64,000 nt of DNA from contig NZ_KB895453.1 in assembly GCF_000374865.1 (NCBI RefSeq), positions 62,001 through 126,000 on the forward strand, read 5' to 3'. Below are positions 54,118-64,000 of the stretch, piece after piece (within the stretch, counting starts at the first letter, position 1; every line of letters begins with the position of its first letter). Below the pieces are notes generated by a model. That model did not search any database. It was given only the letters and a program-made list of their open reading frames with translations, and had not been told where the DNA came from. The position numbers and the translations under genes were made by a program. Origin of the DNA: Arthrobacter sp. 135MFCol5.1 (GTDB lineage Bacteria; Actinomycetota; Actinomycetes; Actinomycetales; Micrococcaceae).

Positions 54118-56031
54118 TTACTGCGGCGTAACGCGCAGCCAGAGGTATTGCCGGGGGAGGAGCGTGACGCCGTCGTGCAGGTGCAGGGCGGCTTCGGAGA
54201 GGAGGTCGACGGCGGCAGGGGAGAATCCGCCGAAGGTTTCCCCGGGCAGCGCCTGGGGTGAGTCGCTGAAGTTGGCGAGCGCCAGGACCGTGCTGCCGCC
54301 GTCCGGACCGCCTGGGCGCTGGTAGCCGAGCACCGAGCGGTTGTTCGTGCGGAAATCGACCAGCGTGGTTCCGGCAAATTCCGGGGTGCCGGCGCGGACC
54401 TCGACCATCCGCCTGAGGCCCGCGTAGATTGCCCCTTCCGGTGTGGCGGGGTCGAGGCGGCGGGCGTATTGTTCCGCCGGGAAGTGCGGGCGGTGCACCC
54501 AGCGGCTGTCTTCGCCATGGCCCGGTTCGGAGGCGTAGGAGTAGTCGTTGAGCTGCCCCACCTCGTCGCCCAGGTACAGCAGCGGCACGCCGCCGGTGCT
54601 GAACGGCACCGAGTGGGCCAGGAGGATCCGTTCCACCGCCTCGGCCGGGTCAACCTCCATCCCGCACAGGGACGCCGTCGTGCCGGAAATCCTGCAGTCA
54701 CCCGTCTTGGGGTTGTCCTGGAACGGGACGCCGCGGGCGAAGCTGCCCGGGAACCGGTTGACGTAGAAGGAGTTCAGGAAGCGGCGGTGGTCGAAGCCGT
54801 TGATGCCCAGTTCGGCGGCGTCCTCGTCGGCGAAGGTCCAGCCGATGTCGTCATGGCTGCGGACATAGTTCACCCAGGCGGTGCCGTCCGGGATGTTGTG
54901 CCTGCGCTCCAACGCCTGGGACAGGAGGGACACGTCCCTGGTGGCCAGGGACTCCCAGATCAGGGCCATCTGCAGCGGGTTGTAGGACAGCTGGCACTCT
55001 GCGGGGTCGATGTACAGCGCCACCTCGTCCGGGTGCACGATCGCCTCGGACTTGAACAGCAGCGAAGGCGCCGCCAGCCGGCACACCGCGTTGAAGGCCC
55101 GCAGCAGCGTGTGCGCCTGGGGCAGGTTCTCGCACGGGGTGCCCAGCTGCTTCCAGATGAAAGCCACGGCGTCCATGCGCAGGATGTCCACGCCCTGGTT
55201 GGCCAGGAACAACATCTCGCCCGCCATGGCCCGGAAGACCTCGGGATTGGAGTAGTTCAGGTCCCACTGGTACGTGTGGAAGGTGGCCCAGACCCAGCGG
55301 CCGTCATCCATCCGGATAAAGGACCCCGGGTGGTTCTCGGGGAAGATCTCGCGGACGTTCGCCTCGAAGGCGTCAGGCATGGTCCGGTCGGGGAAGATCC
55401 AGTAGTAGTCGCTGAACTCCGGGTCCCCCGTGGCAGCTTTGCGCGCCCACTCGTGTTCGTCCGAGGTGTGGTTGAAGATGAAGTCCAGCACCAGGCTGAT
55501 CCCGTTGGCCTTCAGTTCGGCCGCGAGGCCGCGCAGTTGCTCCATGGTGCCCAGCTTCGGGTTGACCTGGCGGTAGCTGGACACGGCATAGCCGCCGTCC
55601 GAGTGGGGTTCGGGCGCCAGGAAAAGGGGCATGAGGTGCAGGTAGGTGAGGCCCAGCTCCTTGAAATACGGGATGCGGGCGCGGACCCCTTCCAGGCTTT
55701 CCGCATAGCGGTCCACGTAGCACACTCCGCCCAGCATGCGGTTGGACTGGAACCAGTCCGGCTCTTGTTCGCGGCCTGCATCCAGGGCCTTCAGTTCCGG
55801 GGAGCGCTCCTGCCACGACCGGGCACTCTGGACCACCAGGGCGGCCAGCTGGTTTAGCCAGTCCCGGCGTGCACCGTAGAGGGAGTGGAACAGGCTGCGG
55901 AGGGTGGGGAAGTGTTCATCGAGCCGCCGGTCAAAGTCCGGGTCCGGACGCAGTCCAAGCTCCCGTTCCCGTGCCACCGCGGACAGCACATGCCGGCGCG
56001 CTTCTTCGTCCTCGTTGACGTATTCCTGCAT
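54118..56031 (-). CDS. Amylosucrase (GH13)
   Basis: 637 residues from ATG 56031, with AAAGGG upstream; an ATG 33 bases earlier adds 11 residues of no homology. Length equals that of the Neisseria enzyme (636). Catalytic Asp in ILRMDAVAFIWKQLGTPCENL, Glu in FKSEAIVHPDE and Asp in VRSHDDIGW are all in place, and the N-terminal all-helical domain is present. Uses sucrose to build alpha-1,4-glucan, or hydrolyses it. A sucrose hydrolase (trehalulose/isomaltulose-type) is the main alternative. Confidence 0.88.
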   Translation of the reverse strand: MQEYVNEDEEARRHVLSAVARERELGLRPDPDFDRRLDEHFPTLRSLFHSLYGARRDWLNQLAALVVQSARSWQERSPELKALDAGREQEPDWFQSNRMLGGVCYVDRYAESLEGVRARIPYFKELGLTYLHLMPLFLAPEPHSDGGYAVSSYRQVNPKLGTMEQLRGLAAELKANGISLVLDFIFNHTSDEHEWARKAATGDPEFSDYYWIFPDRTMPDAFEANVREIFPENHPGSFIRMDDGRWVWATFHTYQWDLNYSNPEVFRAMAGEMLFLANQGVDILRMDAVAFIWKQLGTPCENLPQAHTLLRAFNAVCRLAAPSLLFKSEAIVHPDEVALYIDPAECQLSYNPLQMALIWESLATRDVSLLSQALERRHNIPDGTAWVNYVRSHDDIGWTFADEDAAELGINGFDHRRFLNSFYVNRFPGSFARGVPFQDNPKTGDCRISGTTASLCGMEVDPAEAVERILLAHSVPFSTGGVPLLYLGDEVGQLNDYSYASEPGHGEDSRWVHRPHFPAEQYARRLDPATPEGAIYAGLRRMVEVRAGTPEFAGTTLVDFRTNNRSVLGYQRPGGPDGGSTVLALANFSDSPQALPGETFGGFSPAAVDLLSEAALHLHDGVTLLPRQYLWLRVTPQ

Positions 56032-56145
56032 GTGACCGGCCCTTTCCGCAACTCCGCCGGACATCCCGGCCGCGCACCTGTACGGAAGTATTCCACGTCA
56101 CACGGGGTGGTGCTGCCGTGACGTGGATGGCGGGCGGGCCGACGC

Positions 56146-56814
56146 TTAAAGCACGCTGCGGATGGCCTGCTCGAAACTGGTCACGTGCTCAAGGGCCAGC
56201 TTGCCCGCCCGGTCCGAGTCGCCGTCGGCCACTGCCTCCAGCAGTTCCACGTGTTCGGCGATGTGCTCCGCCACTGACGGCACCTTTTCCAGCACCATGC
56301 ACCAAATGCGGGTAGCCAGGTTGTCGTACCGGATCAGCACGTCCTCGAGGTGGGTGTTGGCGGCCGCGCGGTAGATCAAGCGGTGCACCTTGATGTCATA
56401 GCGCATGAGGTCATAGGGGTCCTCGGCGCCGCCCATGGTGGCGATGGCGGCGGCGGTGTCGCGGATTTCCTTGCGCAGGGCAGGGGTTGCCAGCTTGGCG
56501 GCCCGCCGGGCTGCCAGGGGTTCCAATGACTCGCGGAGCTCGGAGACGTCCGCGAGTTCGGTGATGTCGACGACGGTGGCGAACGTTCCGCGGCGGGGGT
56601 ACGAGACCACCAGGTGGTCGCCTTCCAGGCGTTTGAGCGCTTCGCGTACCGGTGTGCGGCCGATCCCGAGTTCCGCGGCCAGCTTGCCGTCGTTGATGGC
56701 CTCACCCGGCCGGATATCGAGCATGATGAGCCGGTCCCGAAGGTGCCGGTAGGCCTGCTCGGCGAGCGAGAGATCGCCTTCGCCGGCCAGCTGGTTCTCT
56801 GTCATTACGCTCAT
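56146..56814 (-). CDS. GntR-family regulator of the sarcosine operon
   Basis: 222 residues from ATG 56814, with GGGAG upstream; a TTG five codons earlier is possible. Winged helix (GEAINDGKLAAELGIGRTPVREALKRLEGDHLVVSYPRRG) and FCD domain with conserved His/Asp residues. Divergent from glyA-sox across 125 bases containing three phased repeats, so it probably senses sarcosine or glycine and controls that operon. Confidence 0.9.
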   Translation of the reverse strand: MSVMTENQLAGEGDLSLAEQAYRHLRDRLIMLDIRPGEAINDGKLAAELGIGRTPVREALKRLEGDHLVVSYPRRGTFATVVDITELADVSELRESLEPLAARRAAKLATPALRKEIRDTAAAIATMGGAEDPYDLMRYDIKVHRLIYRAAANTHLEDVLIRYDNLATRIWCMVLEKVPSVAEHIAEHVELLEAVADGDSDRAGKLALEHVTSFEQAIRSVL

Positions 56815-56837
56815 TGCGAGCTCTCCCAAGGTAGCTA

Positions 56838-56867
56838 TTGACTGCCGCGTGATCTACAACATACTAT
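56838..56867 (+). promoter_or_regulatory. Promoter of the glyA-sox operon
   Basis: -35 TTGACT (56838-56843) and -10 TACTAT (56862-56867) with an 18-base spacer; the transcript would start near 56874, just before the repeated operator. Confidence 0.6.
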
Positions 56868-56884
56868 TACGTCAGTTCTAATAT

Positions 56885-56915
56885 ATCAGTTACAGATCAG
56901 TTATGGATCAGTAAC
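56885..56915. promoter_or_regulatory. Three phased direct repeats (GntR operator)
   Basis: ATCAGTTAC (56885), ATCAGTTAT (56896) and ATCAGTAAC (56907) recur exactly every 11 bases, one helical turn, so protein would sit on one face of the DNA. The outer copies also form an inverted pair (AGTTAC/GTAACT). They follow the likely transcription start, a typical repressor position. Confidence 0.65.
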
Positions 56916-56939
56916 TCCGAAGGGCTTTGAAGGAGAACA

Positions 56940-58295
56940 ATGCAGGACGTACTGAACGCCTCGCTCGCCACGGTGGACGCCGATGTCGCCGCCGCCGTCG
57001 CGCAGGAACTGCGCCGCCAGCAGTCCACCCTGGAAATGATCGCGTCGGAGAACTTTGCTCCGGCCTCCGTGATGGAAGCCCAGGGCTCGGTATTGACCAA
57101 CAAGTACGCCGAGGGCTCCCCGGGCAAGCGCTACTACGGCGGCTGCGAACACGTGGACGTCATCGAACAGCTCGCCATTGACCGCGTCAAAGCCCTGTTC
57201 GGCGCCGAATTCGCCAACGTCCAGCCGCACTCCGGCGCGCAGGCCAACGCCGCCGCCATGTTCGCCCTGCTCAACCCGGGAGACACCATCCTGGGCCTGT
57301 CCCTGGCCCACGGCGGCCACCTCACCCACGGCATGAAGATCAACTTCTCCGGCAAGCTCTACAACGTGGTGCCGTACCACGTCCGCGAATCGGACCTCCG
57401 CATTGATATGGCCGAGGTGGAAGCGCTGGCCCTGGAACACAAGCCCAGGCTGATCGTGGCCGGCTGGTCCGCCTACTCCCGCCAGTTGGACTTTGCCGAA
57501 TTCCGCCGCATCGCAGACCTCGTGGGCGCGTACCTGATGGTGGACATGGCCCACTTCGCCGGCCTCGTGGCCGCAGGCCTGCACCCAAACCCCGTCCCCT
57601 ACGCCGACGTGGTCACCACCACCACGCACAAGACCCTTGGCGGCCCCCGCGGCGGCGTCATCCTGGCCAAGGAGGAATACGCCAAGAAGATCAACAGCGC
57701 CGTGTTCCCCGGCCAGCAGGGCGGCCCCCTGGAGCACGTCGTCGCCGCCAAAGCCGTGGCCTTCAAGCTCGCCGCCGCCCCCGAATTCAAGGAACGCCAG
57801 GAACGCGTCCTGCAGGGCGCCAAGCTCCTGGCTGAACGGCTCCTCCAGCCGGACGTCCAGGCCGCGGGCATCTCCGTGGTCAACGGCGGCACCGACGTCC
57901 ACCTGGTCCTGGTGGATCTCCGCCACTCCGAACTGGACGGCCAGCAGGGTGAAGACGCCCTCCACACGATCGGCATCACCGTCAACCGCAACGCCGTCCC
58001 GTTCGATCCCCGCCCGCCGATGGTTTCTTCCGGCCTCCGGATCGGTACCCCGGCACTGGCCGCCCGCGGCTTCGGCGCCGCCGAGTTCACCGAGGTGGCC
58101 GACATCATCGCCGCCGCGCTGATCGCGGCTGCCGCTTCTGGCACAAACGGCACGGGCACCCTGCCCGGGGACACGGCCGTCGAACTCCGCGAACGCGTGA
58201 CGGCCCTTGCCAACGCCTTCCCCCTCTACCCGCACCTCACCGCCGATGCCGGCCTGGCCGACGCTGAAGCAGACCTGATTGGAGCCGCCCAGTGA
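56940..58295 (+). CDS. glyA: Serine hydroxymethyltransferase, sox-linked
   Basis: 451 residues. PLP Lys in [33 protein letters not shown] and the folate-binding [18 protein letters not shown] are intact. Interconverts glycine and serine with methylene-tetrahydrofolate. Being first in the sarcosine operon, it should combine the glycine and methylene-THF from sarcosine oxidase into serine. Ribosome site GAAGGAG. A separate housekeeping copy is likely elsewhere. Confidence 0.96.
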   Translation: MQDVLNASLATVDADVAAAVAQELRRQQSTLEMIASENFAPASVMEAQGSVLTNKYAEGSPGKRYYGGCEHVDVIEQLAIDRVKALFGAEFANVQPHSGAQANAAAMFALLNPGDTILGLSLAHGGHLTHGMKINFSGKLYNVVPYHVRESDLRIDMAEVEALALEHKPRLIVAGWSAYSRQLDFAEFRRIADLVGAYLMVDMAHFAGLVAAGLHPNPVPYADVVTTTTHKTLGGPRGGVILAKEEYAKKINSAVFPGQQGGPLEHVVAAKAVAFKLAAAPEFKERQERVLQGAKLLAERLLQPDVQAAGISVVNGGTDVHLVLVDLRHSELDGQQGEDALHTIGITVNRNAVPFDPRPPMVSSGLRIGTPALAARGFGAAEFTEVADIIAAALIAAAASGTNGTGTLPGDTAVELRERVTALANAFPLYPHLTADAGLADAEADLIGAAQ

Positions 58296-59512
58296 GCACC
58301 CAGCACCTTCCGGAGCACCCCGACTTCCTCTGGCGGAACCCGGAACCCAAGTCCTCCTACGACGCCGTGATCGTGGGCGGCGGCGGGCACGGCCTGGCCA
58401 CCGCCTACTTCCTGGCCAAGAACCACGGGATGACCAACATCGCCGTCCTGGAAAAGGGCTGGCTGGCCGGCGGCAACATGGCCCGCAATACCACCATCAT
58501 CCGCTCCAACTACCTCTGGGATGAGAGTGCGGCCATCTACGAGCACGCCCTCAAGCTCTGGGAGATCCTGCCCGAGGAACTCGAGTACGACTTCCTGTTC
58601 AGCCAGCGCGGCGTGATGAACCTGGCCCACACCCTGGGCGACGTCCGCGAAAGCATCCGCCGCGTGGGCGCCAACAAGCTCAACGGCGTGGACGCCGAAT
58701 GGCTGGATCCGCAGCAGGTCAAGGAACTCTGCCCCATCCTGAACATCCGCGACAACATCCGCTACCCCGTCATGGGCGCCACCTACCAGCCGCGCGCCGG
58801 CATCGCCAAGCACGACCATGTGGCCTGGGCCTTCGCCCGCAAGTGCGACGAAATGGGCGTGGACATCATCCAGAACTGCGAAGTCACCGGCTTCCTCAAG
58901 GACGGCGACCGGGTGGTGGGCGTCAAGACCAACCGTGGCACCATCAACACCGAAAAGGTGGGCCTCTGCGCCGCCGGCCACAGCTCGGTCCTGGCGGAGA
59001 TGGCCGGCTTCCAGCTGCCCATCCAGTCCCACCCGCTGCAGGCGCTGGTATCGGAACTGCACGAACCGGTCCACCCCACGGTGGTCATGTCCAACCACGT
59101 CCACGTCTACGTCTCCCAGGCCCACAAGGGCGAACTGGTCATGGGCGCCGGCGTCGACTCCTACAACGGCTACGGCCAGCGCGGCTCCTTCCACGTGATC
59201 GAGCAGCAGATGGCGGCCGCCGTGGAGCTCTTCCCGATCTTTGCCCGGGCCCATGTGCTCCGGACCTGGGGCGGCATCGTGGACACCACCCTGGACGCTT
59301 CCCCGATCGTGGGCCTGACCCCGGTGGAGAACATGTTTGTGAACTGCGGCTGGGGGACCGGCGGGTTCAAGGGAACCCCCGCCGCCGGCATGACCTTCGC
59401 GCACACCATCGCCACCGGCACCCCGCACCGGCTGAACAAGCCGTTCTCGCTGGAACGCTTCGAAACCGGCGCGCTCATCGACGAACACGGCGCCGCCGCC
59501 GTGGCCCACTAG
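58292..59512 (+). CDS. soxB: Sarcosine oxidase, beta subunit
   Basis: 406 residues from GTG 58292 (GTGA overlap with glyA). Non-covalent FAD site [17 protein letters not shown] near 26-42; the AKHDHVAW segment has His174, matching the residue that carries covalent FMN in the corynebacterial enzyme. Catalytic flavoprotein subunit that demethylates sarcosine to glycine with oxygen, releasing peroxide, while the carbon goes to folate. Confidence 0.96.
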   Translation: MSTQHLPEHPDFLWRNPEPKSSYDAVIVGGGGHGLATAYFLAKNHGMTNIAVLEKGWLAGGNMARNTTIIRSNYLWDESAAIYEHALKLWEILPEELEYDFLFSQRGVMNLAHTLGDVRESIRRVGANKLNGVDAEWLDPQQVKELCPILNIRDNIRYPVMGATYQPRAGIAKHDHVAWAFARKCDEMGVDIIQNCEVTGFLKDGDRVVGVKTNRGTINTEKVGLCAAGHSSVLAEMAGFQLPIQSHPLQALVSELHEPVHPTVVMSNHVHVYVSQAHKGELVMGAGVDSYNGYGQRGSFHVIEQQMAAAVELFPIFARAHVLRTWGGIVDTTLDASPIVGLTPVENMFVNCGWGTGGFKGTPAAGMTFAHTIATGTPHRLNKPFSLERFETGALIDEHGAAAVAH

Positions 59513-59541
59513 CCGCTGCCACCAGAAAAGGACTTACGCAC

Positions 59542-59955
59542 ATGCTGCTGATCCCATGCCCCAACTGCGGCCCGCGGGACGAAACCGAATTCCACTACGG
59601 GGGACAGGCCCACGTGCCCTACCCGGAGAACCCGAACGAGCTGACCGACACCGAATGGTCCCGCTACCTCTTCTACCGGGAGAACCCGAAAGGCATCTTC
59701 GCCGAACGCTGGGTCCACAGCACGGGCTGCCGCCAATGGTTCAACATGCTCCGCGACACCGTCAGCTACGACATCCAGGCGGTCTACCCGATGGGTACGC
59801 GCCGGCCGGACCTTGCCGCTGATCCGGCCGTCGAGGCAGGCACCGCCAGTACAGCCGCCGACAGCACCACCACCGGTACCGCGGCACCCAGCCTCTCAGC
59901 AACCAGCCTTGCCGCCAGCCCTACCCGCACCGCCCCGGAAGGAGCCACCAAGTGA
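59542..59955 (+). CDS. soxD: Sarcosine oxidase, delta subunit
   Basis: 137 residues from ATG 59542. The zinc ligands Cys6, Cys9, His59 and Cys63 are all present (CPNC, HSTGC). The first 95 residues are the folded domain; the Ala/Thr/Ser-rich C-terminus (about 100-137) is an extension. Structural subunit of the heterotetramer, 29 bases after soxB. Confidence 0.95.
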   Translation: MLLIPCPNCGPRDETEFHYGGQAHVPYPENPNELTDTEWSRYLFYRENPKGIFAERWVHSTGCRQWFNMLRDTVSYDIQAVYPMGTRRPDLAADPAVEAGTASTAADSTTTGTAAPSLSATSLAASPTRTAPEGATK

Positions 59956-62906
59956 CCTCGCAGAACGCCCGCCTGGCAACCGGCGGCCGCATCGACCGCA
60001 CCATCTCCTGGCGCTTCATCGTGGACGGCGAGGAATTCACCGGGCACCCCGGCGACACGCTGGCCTCGGCCCTGCTCGCCAACGGCCGCATCGCCGCCGG
60101 CAATTCGCTCTATGAGGACCGGCCCCGCGGCATCATGTCCGCCGGAGTGGAAGAGGCCAACGCCCTGGTCCGCATCGAGGCCCGCTTCCCCGGCCACGTC
60201 GCCGAATCCATGCTGCCTGCCACCACCGTTTCCCTGGTGGACGGGCTCCAGGCCACCCGGCTCAACGGCCTGGGCAAGCTCGACCCGGAAGATGACCGCG
60301 CCGAGTACGACAAGAAGTACGTCCACACCGACATCCTGGTCATCGGCGGCGGCCCCGCCGGACTTGCCGCAGCCCGCGAGGCCGTCCGCAGCGGCGCCCG
60401 CGTCATGCTCCTGGATGACCAGCCCGAACTGGGCGGCTCCCTGCTCTCCGGTTCCACCGCGCCCGGCCTGGCCGAGACCATCGAGGGCAAGCCCGCCCTG
60501 GAGTGGGTGGCGGACGTTGAAGCCGAGCTGGTGTCCGGCGCCGAATCCACCGTCCTGAACCGCACCACCGCATTCGGCGCCTACGACGCCAACTACGTGA
60601 TCGCCGTCCAGAACCGCACCGACCACCTCTCCAGCCCCGCCGCCCCCGGGGTGTCCCGGCAGCGGATTTGGCACATCCGTGCCAATCAGGTGGTCCTGGC
60701 CCCCGGCGCCCACGAACGCCCCCTGGTGTTCGAGAACAACGACCGCCCGGGAATCATGCTGGCATCGGCCGTGCGCACCTACCTCAACCGGTACGGCGTG
60801 GCCGCCGGAAAGCGCGTGGTCATCGGCACCACCAACGACAGTGCCTACGCCGCCGCAGCCGATCTCGCCGCCGCGGGGGTCAAGGTTGCCGCAGTCGTGG
60901 ACGCCCGCCCCGCGCTGACCGCCGTGGCAACTGCCGCCGTCGAATCCGGAATCCGGGTGCTGATCGGCAGCGCGGTGGCCAACACTTCCTCCTCCGGAGA
61001 AGGCGCAGCCGACGGCCGGTTGGACGGCGTCACCGTCCGCAGCATCAACGACGACGGCGAGCTCACCTCCGGCGTCGAGCAGATCGCCTGCGACCTGCTG
61101 GCTGTGTCCGGCGGCTGGAGCCCGCTGGTCCACCTGCACTCCCAGCGCCAGGGCAAGCTGCGCTGGGACGACGGACTGGCAGCCTTCGTCCCCAGCACCG
61201 AAGTGCCCAACCAGCAGACCATCGGCTCCGGCCGCGGCTCCTTCGCCACCGCCGACTGCCTTGCCGAGGGCGTCTCCGCCGGCGCGCGGGCCGCCATCGC
61301 AGCGGGCTTCGAATCCGCCGTCGAACCGTCCACGTTCGGTGAGCCCAAGGCCGCAGCGCCCACCCGCCAGCTCTGGCTGGTGCCGGGCGAGAACGGCAGC
61401 CCCGACGACTGGCACCACCACTTCGTGGACTTCCAGCGCGACCAGTCCGTGGCTGATGTGCTGCGCTCCACCGGGGCCGGCATGCGTTCCGTCGAGCACA
61501 TCAAGCGGTACACCTCCATCAGCACCGCCAACGACCAGGGCAAGACCTCCGGCGTCAACGCCATCGGCGTGATCGCCGCGGCCCTCCGCACGGCAGGCGA
61601 GGCCTCCCGCGGCATCGGCGACATCGGAACCACCACCTACCGTGCACCGTTCACCCCGGTGGCCTTCGCGGCACTGGCCGGACGCCAGCGCGGCGAACTC
61701 TTCGACCCCGCCCGCATCACCTCCATCCACCCCTGGCATGTGGCCAAGGGTGCGCTCTTCGAGGACGTCGGGCAGTGGAAGCGCCCCTGGTACTACCCGC
61801 AGGACGGGGAGGACATGGACGCCGCAGTGCTGCGCGAATGTGCCGCTGTCCGCGAGTCCGTGGGCTTCATGGACGCCACCACGCTGGGCAAGATCGAGAT
61901 CCGCGGCAAGGATGCGGGGGAGTTCCTGAACCGGGTCTACACCAACGCGTTCAAGAAACTCGCCCCGGGCTCGGCCCGCTACGGCGTGATGTGCACGCCG
62001 GACGGAATGATTTTCGACGACGGCGTGACCCTCCGCGTGGACGACGACACCTACTTCATGACCACCACCACCGGCGGCGCCGCGAAGGTCCTGGACTGGC
62101 TGGAAGAGTGGCTGCAGACAGAGTGGCCGGAACTGGACGTCAAGTGCACCTCGGTGACGGAACAGTGGAGCACCATCGCCGTCGTCGGCCCCAAGTCCCG
62201 TGAAGTCATCGCCAGGGTCGCACCCGAACTGGCTGCCAACGGCGGCCTGGACGCCGAGGCGTTCCCGTTCATGACCTTCCGCGAAACCACCCTGGCCTCC
62301 GGCGTCCGCGCCCGGATCTGCCGGATCTCGTTCTCCGGCGAACTGGCCTACGAGATCAACATCCCGGCCTGGTACGGGCTGAACACCTGGGAAGCCGTGG
62401 CCGCCGCCGGAGCCGAGTTCAACATCACCCCGTACGGCACCGAAACCATGCACGTGCTGCGCGCCGAAAAGGGCTACCCGATCGTCGGCCAAGACACCGA
62501 CGGAACCGTCACCCCGCAGGACGCCGGCATGGAGTGGATCGTTTCCAAGGCCAAGGACTTCATTGGCAAGCGGTCGTACTCCCGCGCCGATTCCAGCCGC
62601 GAGGACCGCAAGCACCTGGTCAGCGTCCTTCCCGTCGACGGAACGCTCCGGCTGCCCGAAGGCACCCAGCTGGTGGAAAAGGGACGCTCCACCAACCCGG
62701 CCTACGGGCCGGTTCCGATGGAAGGCTTCGTCACCTCCAGCTACCACAGCGCAGCGCTGGGCAGGTCCTTCGGCCTGGCCCTGATCAAGAACGGCCGCAA
62801 CCGCATCGGCGAAACACTGGTGGCCGCCGCCGGCGACCAGCTGGTGGACGTGGTTGTTGCGGAAACAGTGCTTTTTGACCCAGAAGGGACCCGTAAAGAT
62901 GGCTGA
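59952..62906 (+). CDS. soxA: Sarcosine oxidase, alpha subunit
   Basis: 984 residues from GTG 59952, overlapping soxD by four bases. Three parts: an N-terminal 2Fe-2S-like ferredoxin fold lacking cluster Cys; a nucleotide-binding domain with [17 protein letters not shown] near 117 (NAD site); and, from about 593, a GcvT-like tetrahydrofolate domain ([20 protein letters not shown]). Channels the methyl carbon to folate as methylene-THF. Confidence 0.96.
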   Translation: MTSQNARLATGGRIDRTISWRFIVDGEEFTGHPGDTLASALLANGRIAAGNSLYEDRPRGIMSAGVEEANALVRIEARFPGHVAESMLPATTVSLVDGLQATRLNGLGKLDPEDDRAEYDKKYVHTDILVIGGGPAGLAAAREAVRSGARVMLLDDQPELGGSLLSGSTAPGLAETIEGKPALEWVADVEAELVSGAESTVLNRTTAFGAYDANYVIAVQNRTDHLSSPAAPGVSRQRIWHIRANQVVLAPGAHERPLVFENNDRPGIMLASAVRTYLNRYGVAAGKRVVIGTTNDSAYAAAADLAAAGVKVAAVVDARPALTAVATAAVESGIRVLIGSAVANTSSSGEGAADGRLDGVTVRSINDDGELTSGVEQIACDLLAVSGGWSPLVHLHSQRQGKLRWDDGLAAFVPSTEVPNQQTIGSGRGSFATADCLAEGVSAGARAAIAAGFESAVEPSTFGEPKAAAPTRQLWLVPGENGSPDDWHHHFVDFQRDQSVADVLRSTGAGMRSVEHIKRYTSISTANDQGKTSGVNAIGVIAAALRTAGEASRGIGDIGTTTYRAPFTPVAFAALAGRQRGELFDPARITSIHPWHVAKGALFEDVGQWKRPWYYPQDGEDMDAAVLRECAAVRESVGFMDATTLGKIEIRGKDAGEFLNRVYTNAFKKLAPGSARYGVMCTPDGMIFDDGVTLRVDDDTYFMTTTTGGAAKVLDWLEEWLQTEWPELDVKCTSVTEQWSTIAVVGPKSREVIARVAPELAANGGLDAEAFPFMTFRETTLASGVRARICRISFSGELAYEINIPAWYGLNTWEAVAAAGAEFNITPYGTETMHVLRAEKGYPIVGQDTDGTVTPQDAGMEWIVSKAKDFIGKRSYSRADSSREDRKHLVSVLPVDGTLRLPEGTQLVEKGRSTNPAYGPVPMEGFVTSSYHSAALGRSFGLALIKNGRNRIGETLVAAAGDQLVDVVVAETVLFDPEGTRKDG

Positions 62907-63543
62907 AACAGCAGCATCCCCCACCCAGAGCTCCGCAGAGCAGAACCTCTCGGCACGCGTCAGCCCGGCACGCCAGCTGGCGGAAGCCTTCACCGCAGGC
63001 TCCCTGGCCGGCACCGTAGAACTGTCCGAGCTCCCCTTCCTGACCATGGTGGGGCTGCGGGCAGACGCCGGCTCGGAAACGGCGCAGCGGCTGGCCGCCG
63101 CCACCGGCGGACTGCCCGCCGCCTCCGGTGCTGTGGCAACCACCGGGGACACCTCTGTCCTGTGGCTGGGGCCCTCCGAGTTCCTGGTGGTGGCACCCAC
63201 CGAGGCACACGAATCCCTTGGTGGGGACCTGATCCCGGCCCTCCGCGAAGCGCTGGGCAACGACGCAGGCCAGGTGGTGGACCTGTCCGCCAACCGCACC
63301 ACGTTCGAACTGGTGGGCCCCCGGGTCCGCGCCGTCCTGGAAAAAGGCTGCTCGCTGGACCTGCACCCCCGGGTGTTCAAGACCGGTACCGCCTTCTCCA
63401 CCGAAATCGCGAACATCCCAGCGATCCTCTGGAAGACCGGGGAGGACTCCTTCCGGATCTTCCCCCGGGCATCGTTCGCCGAGTTCCTGGGCCGGTGGCT
63501 CCTGGACGCCATGCGGGAGTACGCCTCACCCGAGGTGCCCTGA
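62899..63543 (+). CDS. soxG: Sarcosine oxidase, gamma subunit
   Basis: 214 residues from ATG 62899, overlapping soxA by eight bases. SoxG family, a reduced GcvT-like fold ([38 protein letters not shown]). Structural partner of the alpha subunit. Its TGA shares a base with the ATG of sdaA. Confidence 0.94.
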   Translation: MAETAASPTQSSAEQNLSARVSPARQLAEAFTAGSLAGTVELSELPFLTMVGLRADAGSETAQRLAAATGGLPAASGAVATTGDTSVLWLGPSEFLVVAPTEAHESLGGDLIPALREALGNDAGQVVDLSANRTTFELVGPRVRAVLEKGCSLDLHPRVFKTGTAFSTEIANIPAILWKTGEDSFRIFPRASFAEFLGRWLLDAMREYASPEVP

Positions 63544-64000
63544 TGGCGCTCAGCGTCCTTGACCTGTTCTCCGTTGGCATCGGGCCCTCGTCCTCACACA
63601 CCGTGGGCCCGATGCGGGCTGCCAAGCTCTTCGCCGACGGCCTGAAGGGCGACGGCCAGTTGGCCTCCACCGTGCGGGTCCAGTCGGAACTGTTCGGTTC
63701 CCTGGGCGCCACGGGCCGCGGCCACGGCTCCGACAAGGCGGTGGTCCTGGGCCTGCAGGGCCTGGAGCCCGAGACCGTGAACACGTTCACCGCTGACGAC
63801 CAAGTGGCAGCAGCGGCCTTGAACGCCGAGCTGCACATCGCCGGCAGCCACCGGGTGGACTTCAACTGGGAAGAGGACGTGGTGCTGCACCGCCGCAAGT
63901 CCCTTCCCGCGCACCCTAACGGCATGACCTTCCGCGCCCTCGACCACACCGGCGCCGTGCTCAGCGAACGCAGCTACTACTCCATTGGCGGCGGCTTCGT
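63543..64000 (+). CDS. sdaA: L-serine ammonia-lyase, 3' end outside the window
   Basis: 152 residues visible. The N-terminal SVLDLFSVGIGPSSSHTVGPMRAA is the diagnostic start of the one-chain iron-sulfur L-serine dehydratase beta domain; cluster Cys residues lie beyond the edge. Converts serine to pyruvate and ammonia, giving the sarcosine-derived carbon an exit to central metabolism. ATG overlaps the soxG stop (TGATG), so it is part of the operon. Confidence 0.93.
   Translation, partial: MALSVLDLFSVGIGPSSSHTVGPMRAAKLFADGLKGDGQLASTVRVQSELFGSLGATGRGHGSDKAVVLGLQGLEPETVNTFTADDQVAAAALNAELHIAGSHRVDFNWEEDVVLHRRKSLPAHPNGMTFRALDHTGAVLSERSYYSIGGGF

Noticed and set aside
59784..63512. A 1242-codon open frame on the minus strand opposite the sox genes
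   Set aside because: It is the antisense shadow of soxD, soxA and soxG, whose motifs and overlaps are unambiguous; long antisense frames are expected at this GC content, and it has no recognisable domain.

Overview
The window is about 64 kb of high-GC DNA from an actinobacterium, most probably Arthrobacter, Pseudarthrobacter or a close relative in the Micrococcaceae. This rests on the dnaK-grpE-dnaJ-hspR operon with HAIR-type operators, a fused MrpA-MrpB subunit, frequent GTG/TTG starts with ATGA/GTGA couplings, a SAM-I/IV-variant riboswitch, a five-gene sarcosine oxidase operon, and an extradiol dioxygenase whose catalytic residues sit at the same numbers as in Arthrobacter globiformis MndD. 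The species is inferred, not proven. I see no insertion sequence, prophage, CRISPR array, tRNA or rRNA; it reads as ordinary chromosome with accessory catabolic blocks.

Left third (1-19 kb): a secreted CAP-domain protein cut by the left edge, dcd, a K+/H+ antiporter pair, an MFS carrier, the complete Mrp Na+/H+ antiporter operon (A/B fusion, C, D, E, F, G), a TPP-riboswitch-controlled ECF thiamine-precursor transporter (ykoEDC), an XRE-MurA fusion, a GCS2-type carboxylate-amine ligase, and a SAM-riboswitch-controlled operon DUF1737-rhodanese-metZ.

Middle (19.7-42.9 kb): a large membrane protein joining a degenerate GH26-like domain to an OpgC acyltransferase; a TetR regulator with its own palindromes; pabC, cardiolipin synthase and a P-loop-kinase/PabB fusion; a low-molecular-weight phosphatase, a LysE exporter and a methyltransferase; then three regulator/target pairs (MarR/MMPL, TetR/epimerase, ArsR-like/MFS), each with clear inverted repeats in the shared intergenic region; then the heat-shock operon, interrupted between grpE and dnaJ by a striking nested inverted repeat.

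Right third (42.9-64 kb): a homoprotocatechuate (3,4-dihydroxyphenylacetate) meta-cleavage cluster (hpaD, hpaE, hpaH, hpaI, a FAH-RraA fusion, a GntR regulator, a divergent MobA-type flavin hydroxylase, and possibly an aldehyde dehydrogenase for the end product); prephenate dehydratase; amylosucrase; and a sarcosine-to-pyruvate operon (GntR, glyA, soxB, soxD, soxA, soxG, sdaA). In the latter, sarcosine oxidase yields glycine plus methylene-THF, GlyA combines them into serine, and serine dehydratase (cut by the right edge) makes pyruvate.

The best candidates for something little described are the GH26-like/OpgC fusion, the XRE-MurA fusion, the kinase-PabB fusion, the FAH-RraA fusion and the nested repeat inside the dnaK operon.
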